From Epiperipatus broadwayi (Eukaryota; Onychophora; Udeonychophora; Euonychophora; Peripatidae), in the NCBI GenBank assembly GCA_028023455.1, contig JAQFVV010012506.1:3214714-3278713 (forward strand): DNA of 64,000 bases, given 5' to 3'. This document shows, piece after piece, positions 59,539 through 64,000 of this stretch. The notes below the pieces were generated by a model that was not told the origin of the DNA, did not search any database, and saw only the letters and a list, made by a program, of their open reading frames with translations. A program made the translations under genes and the position numbers. Each line of letters opens with the position of its first letter. The first letter of the stretch is position 1.

Positions 59539-60115
59539 CTTGAAACCTGCTGAGGAACGTATTCCATAATAATATTCTTCTTGTTCTACCCATAGTCTTA
59601 AAACCAAACCTTGTTCGCAACCAGCTCGATTTTCTAACAGTCGTTCATTTGTTTCTGGAAAATATGGCCAAAAAATTGAGCAGATACCAAAATCTGTAAA
59701 AATAGTTTTAAACCAGGAACTGCAGTTGTATTTACCAGTCCAAATACATTTAAAATATCCATGTGGATCAGGAATTTTATGTGCAGCTTTTATTTGAAAG
59801 TCAGTAAAATTAAAAGAATTACCAAATTTCATCTCCTCTTCTGTCCATGTCCTATTTACATTTGATACAAAAGATTCAGTACTTGCAAAATGAAATTGTT
59901 TTAAAAACTGAGAAAGTGGAGGTGGATACTGATCTACTAAACTTTTTCGAAAATTATTCAAATTGCAAATAGTTACTGCAGGAAAAGGTAGTGAATCCTT
60001 AAAACTGACATCAATAGTGGTTTGCATAGGATTCTGATATAAAATATTTGTTCGATCCCATAATGTATAACATAGCAAAAGTAAACTACTTAAAAGAAGA
60101 ACAGTCCAAAAAAAT
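59539..60115 (-). CDS. DEG/ENaC channel, exon with TM1 and extracellular finger/palm region
   Basis: Minus-strand exon of 577 bases: acceptor TTTTAACAG, then one base completing a split Arg codon, 192 open codons, and a CAAG/GTAAAT donor. It opens with a hydrophobic segment (FFWTVLLLSSLLLLCYTLW) that fits TM1. Next come the post-TM1 signature FPAVTICNLN, possible N-glycosylation sites (NRT, NFT, NCS), the Cys-bearing palm motif FTDFGICSIFWP, and RAGCEQGLVLRLWVEQEEYY followed by SSAGFK. These match, in order, the TICN, 'G(K/V/I)C..F' and 'G...GL.L.L..E...Y' blocks of ASIC, ENaC, degenerin and pickpocket channels. The protein would form a trimeric, amiloride-type Na+ channel in the plasma membrane. 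Whether it is gated by acid, peptide or touch cannot be told. The next exon, at 22681-22779, joins in phase 0 across a 36.8 kb intron. Confidence 0.95.
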
Positions 60116-62491
60116 CTGTTAAAACAGAAAAATTAATAAAATTACTAAATCAAAGTAATAATAACATTTATTTTTCACACATGCATATAAAACCTACACT
60201 TGAATTACATAAATTAAACAATATATAATTTTATCTAACTACATCACCTGTATTATAGAATTTTAGTGATGAAAAGATTTAAAAAATGGTCTTCTTTTGT
60301 CAGCTTGTAATTCAAATTCTTTTAATCTAGGTGACACAGCCGGATAAATTTATACATTAAATTGAATATAATTATATGTGTATATATGTATATTTAAGTA
60401 ATAATAACACGGTTAATTTATCTTATATATAAGAAAATTAAAAAATTATTTGGAGATATAACAATATTTAAAAAGAAAATAAATGTATATTGATCTATTA
60501 CATTAGATCTATAAAATTGTTATAAATCACTACTCTAAAGTATAAAAAACTTTAAGGAAAGATGGCACTTTTTAGCTATCATAGCTTGCCATCTTCTTAA
60601 CATAATTTTTGCTAGCATTTCAGTTTTAGAATTACATCACAAATTATAATTAGTTTTTCAATTATTAAAATGTATAGGAAAGGGGGATCTTAATTTTAAA
60701 TTGTGGATGTTATTGTTTTTAGATGATACTTTTAAAACGTTAGTTATCATTAGAATTTATCTCATTGATATGTTTTAAGAATTTCATGAATAAATATATC
60801 AAATTTATTCTCACAGCAAATTCAACGCCATGTTCCAAACAATTTGAAGACAAATGGTGGAAATAATACTGAGAATCAGAAATATATATATAAGACTTTG
60901 AATAAATATGAGAGAGGAAGAGTAATTAAACAAAAAGAGTAAAGTATTTTTATTCTATAGAATACAAGTGATAAAAAAAATGAGAGATACTTTAGCGAAA
61001 ATAAGAAATCGCAAATGAGATGGTATTTAAAACAAAATAAAAATGGTGTTGGAATGATTTAACTAAATTGTGATATTACAGATATAATACCTGTGGAATT
61101 TGGAAGATTCTTTTTTAAAAAAATAATATTCTGATATATTACCTTTTATTTATTTTTTTATATTGGTATTTTGAATATTGTAAAGCTTATTTCAGTGTTT
61201 TTTGTTCATTATATTTATTTTATCTGATTTATATATATATTAAAAGCTAAATTATTCAGTAAAAATAAACGAATTACATCAAATCAGAATTTTAAAAACT
61301 ACCCAAAATTTAAAATCTAAAATTTCACAAACGGTTTATCTATCAAAGCGACTTCTCAAATGCAAAGCAAAAAAAAAACTATATCTTTTCGTGTTTTCTT
61401 TATAATCTAAAATTCATTGTGGCCTATTATTAACAAAAACTAGATGTATAATGAATACAATTAGCAATTTAAAAAGATAAAAGCTTTAATTGCGTAAACG
61501 TATTTTATCCTATTATTTATATTTTCAAATAAAATCATGTTCAAGAGTTGACTAATTTCCCCCAAAATTTATAATATAATTTTTATGACATTTATTGCTG
61601 AAGTAAATACAATATAAAATTATAATACGAATTATCTTTTCTAAACAAAAATATATTTTGTTGAAGTGATAAGTTTATAAAAATGTATCTTGTATTTTCT
61701 AAAAAAATTTAATATTGATATGTAGATTAGTATCATTAGCATTCCAGGTTTTCAATCCAAAAGAATTGTTTTGTCAAGCGTTGGTGGCCGGGTGGTTGGC
61801 GCGGCCGCCTTACAAGCAGTTGTTCCGGGTTCGCTTCCCGGCTGTTGCTTTGACACATGAAAAAAAAAGAAAGTTTCATATATATAGTCTTCCATACTTT
61901 ATACATTTACCATAGCAATTACTTACTGATTTTATAAGTGGTTATCAAGAAAATCTTAGCATAATCAGGATAAATCAAACGAGTATTTTATAATTAACAT
62001 AATAGGAAACTAGAACTGTATTATGATTCTTTCTTATCTTTGATAAATATCACTTGTCTAGAAACTTTAATGCCTTGACTTAATTTTACTTTAATAATAA
62101 GAATGAGTTGTTATTTTTATATTGTGAATAATAGTTTTCTTTAATATCTAGTTGTTTGTTATAATCTTTATTTACTTTCTACATTTTATTTTTAAATTAT
62201 GTTTAGAGCAATTTTTTAAAATAAAAATTAAGAAGCATAATCTTCAAGTTAATAAAAACTTTTGTACTTTTTCTTTTAAAATAGTTTTTAAGCATAATTA
62301 AAGATTTAAATCATATTAAAATTTAAGTAATGAAAATAAATAAGATATCAGAATAAATGATGTTTAGACCGTAGCAAGCAAAAACGAACTATTAACTATC
62401 AAAGATCTTTAACTTCATTATTTAATTGTTTCGATTGGCTTTCAAATCAAAACAGAGATTGTTAATTGTAAAATTATTTATAAATACCAAC
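60116..62491 (-). other. DEG/ENaC intron between the HG exon and the TM1 exon (2.4 kb)
   Basis: A phase-2 intron read right to left, bounded by GTTGGT (62491) and AACAG (60116). It is A/T-rich and has no exon-like segment. It holds a tRNA-Val-like sequence at 61778-61848, and a small hairpin around 60562-60600 in which AAGATGGCA pairs with TGCCATCTT. Nothing else was recognised at 60116-60550 or 60610-61770. Confidence 0.8.
61778..61848 (+). other. tRNA-Val(TAC)-like sequence, probable SINE head or tRNA pseudogene
   Basis: A perfect T-arm CCGGG-TTCGCTT-CCCGG (61825-61841). A canonical seven-base anticodon loop CTTACAA with anticodon TAC (61811-61813) on a stem with one mismatch and one wobble. 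Box B-like GGTTCGCTTCC and box A-like TGGCCGGGTGG. The D-arm and acceptor stem pair poorly, so a functional tRNA is unlikely. An A-rich stretch follows directly (61859-61870). Confidence 0.55.
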
Positions 62492-62600
62492 CTCAAAATT
62501 CCTGAAACTCTAGCTACAAATTTTAAACCGTGAAAGGTTGTGTCATTTGCAAAGCTTCGGCAGCTATCTAGAAAAGTTGTTTTCACCTCTGAAACTTCAC
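62492..62600 (-). CDS. DEG/ENaC channel, N-terminal cytoplasmic exon with His-Gly gating motif (partial gene)
   Basis: Read on the minus strand, a 109-base segment lies between a T-rich tract ending GTAG and a GTTGGT donor. It starts with the last two bases of a codon, gives 35 codons, and ends with two bases (AG) of a split Arg codon finished by the exon at 59539-60115. The peptide contains DSCRSFANDTTFHGLKFV. The His-Gly pair inside an 'F..(T/S)..HG' context just before TM1 is the conserved gating motif of the DEG/ENaC superfamily, on the cytoplasmic side. The other two reading frames have stops. No start codon is present, so the first coding exon must lie further right, beyond the window or unrecognised. 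Seen: open frame, splice sites, phase match. Known: the HG motif. Inferred: membership of the same gene as the next exon. Confidence 0.85.
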
Positions 62601-63264
<664 letters not shown>

Positions 63265-63365
63265 TATTATTATTATGTTTCAAAGAGTAAACTTTATTGA
63301 GAATCAAAATGGGTTACATAAGTTACCGTTGAAAACATGAAGTCATAAATACAAATTGATTTATG
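63265..63365 (-). mobile_element. LINE-like 3' end with trinucleotide tail (copy 1)
   Basis: On the minus strand the sequence 'ATGTAACCCATTTTGATTCTCAATAAAGTTTACTCTTTGAAACAT' runs directly into the AAC/AAT array. It matches copy 2 at 63907-64000 over about 95 bases with about 80-85% identity by eye. The repeat-array tail and the AATAAA near it suggest the 3' end of a non-LTR element. Confidence 0.6.
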
Positions 63366-63735
63366 ATACTACCTATGTAATAAAGGTTTACAATCTTGAT
63401 AAGAAAGAAAACATGATTTACAGTAACTGAAAGAAAAAAATTATTACATAACAAGATGCATATCAAATTAGATTTACATATCATTTTTTTAAATGTGATA
63501 TTGAGAAAAATATATAGAAACACATGATAGTGTATGAATGAAAAAAATATGGAAGGGTTGAAGTTGATATTAGATTGACATATTGCCCCATAAGAATTGA
63601 GCTCATTTGCTGCTAAGTAACTAAATCTTATTGTTCATTTGTTACATAATTTCCATATAAAGAAAATTAAAAATTACTAGTCAGTACTAATTGGAAAATG
63701 GAAAAATACTCATTCAGCATGAATTGCATCTTAGG

Positions 63736-63906
<171 letters not shown>

Positions 63907-63909
<3 letters not shown>

Positions 63910-64000
63910 ATGATGTTTCAAATGGTAAACTTTATTGAGATTCAAAAAGGATTACATAACTTACATTTAAAAACATGAGATCTTAGATATAAATTGATTC
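63907..64000 (-). mobile_element. LINE-like 3' end with trinucleotide tail (copy 2, continues past window)
   Basis: The minus-strand 'GTAATCCTTTTTGAATCTCAATAAAGTTTACCATTTGAAACATCATTTATC' runs into the ATC/AAT/AAC array. Same orientation and same unit as 63265-63365. The element body continues to the right of the window. Confidence 0.6.

Overview
The window looks like one very large, intron-dominated locus of an invertebrate animal genome. The DNA is strongly A/T-rich, full of ATT/AT microsatellites and decayed transposons. The only host gene I can support is a multi-exon DEG/ENaC (degenerin / acid-sensing / peptide-gated) sodium channel on the minus strand. Five exons were assembled by hand from GT/AG junctions with consistent phases: 62492-62600 (N-terminal gating region with the His-Gly motif), 59539-60115 (TM1 plus most of the extracellular domain), 22681-22779, 17255-17393 and 2854-2998 (Cys-rich extracellular part). 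The gene therefore covers at least 59.7 kb here, with introns of about 2.4, 36.8, 5.3 and 14.3 kb. The start codon lies to the right, and TM2 and the C-terminus lie to the left of the window. Species cannot be fixed; an arthropod (chelicerate-like) or lophotrochozoan would both fit.

Layout, left to right: a broken RTE-like LINE (1-1547); diverged copies of one ~0.95 kb sequence on both sides of the 2.85 kb exon; a solo Gypsy-type LTR (5.0-5.6 kb); a palindromic MITE (7.0 kb); a minisatellite (8.2-8.5 kb); a 2.26 kb TIR element with matching 6-bp flanks (10.4-12.7 kb); another foldback (14.4 kb); a solo LTR (15.0-15.6 kb); exons at 17.3 and 22.7 kb.

The 36.8 kb intron (22780-59538) is a transposon graveyard. 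It holds a foldback complex (23.9-25.3 kb), a decayed Ty3/Gypsy element (26.0-32.0 kb), a young pol-less LTR element with 1.82 kb LTRs (33.8-40.5 kb), a Penelope-type GIY-YIG fragment between ATT repeats (41.5-42.3 kb), a 405-bp tandem duplication ending in a foldback (43.9-44.9 kb), two Penelope-like copies back to back (46.1-50.0 kb), a Merlin/ISXO2-type DNA transposon with long TIRs and an 8-bp target duplication (50.1-51.2 kb), a nested palindrome and higher-order tandem array (51.5-53.0 kb), a TIR element with internal tandem repeats (54.4-56.1 kb), and a sequence satisfying every core position of a type I hammerhead ribozyme (57968-58010).

To the right lie a tRNA-Val-like sequence (61.8 kb) and two LINE-like 3' ends with trinucleotide tails (63.1-64.0 kb).

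The most interesting points are the hammerhead ribozyme, the CpG-biased divergence between the two long LTRs (suggesting methylation of this element in the germline), the Merlin element with intact boundaries, the family of palindromic repeats, and the apparently missing exon in the channel's Cys-rich region.
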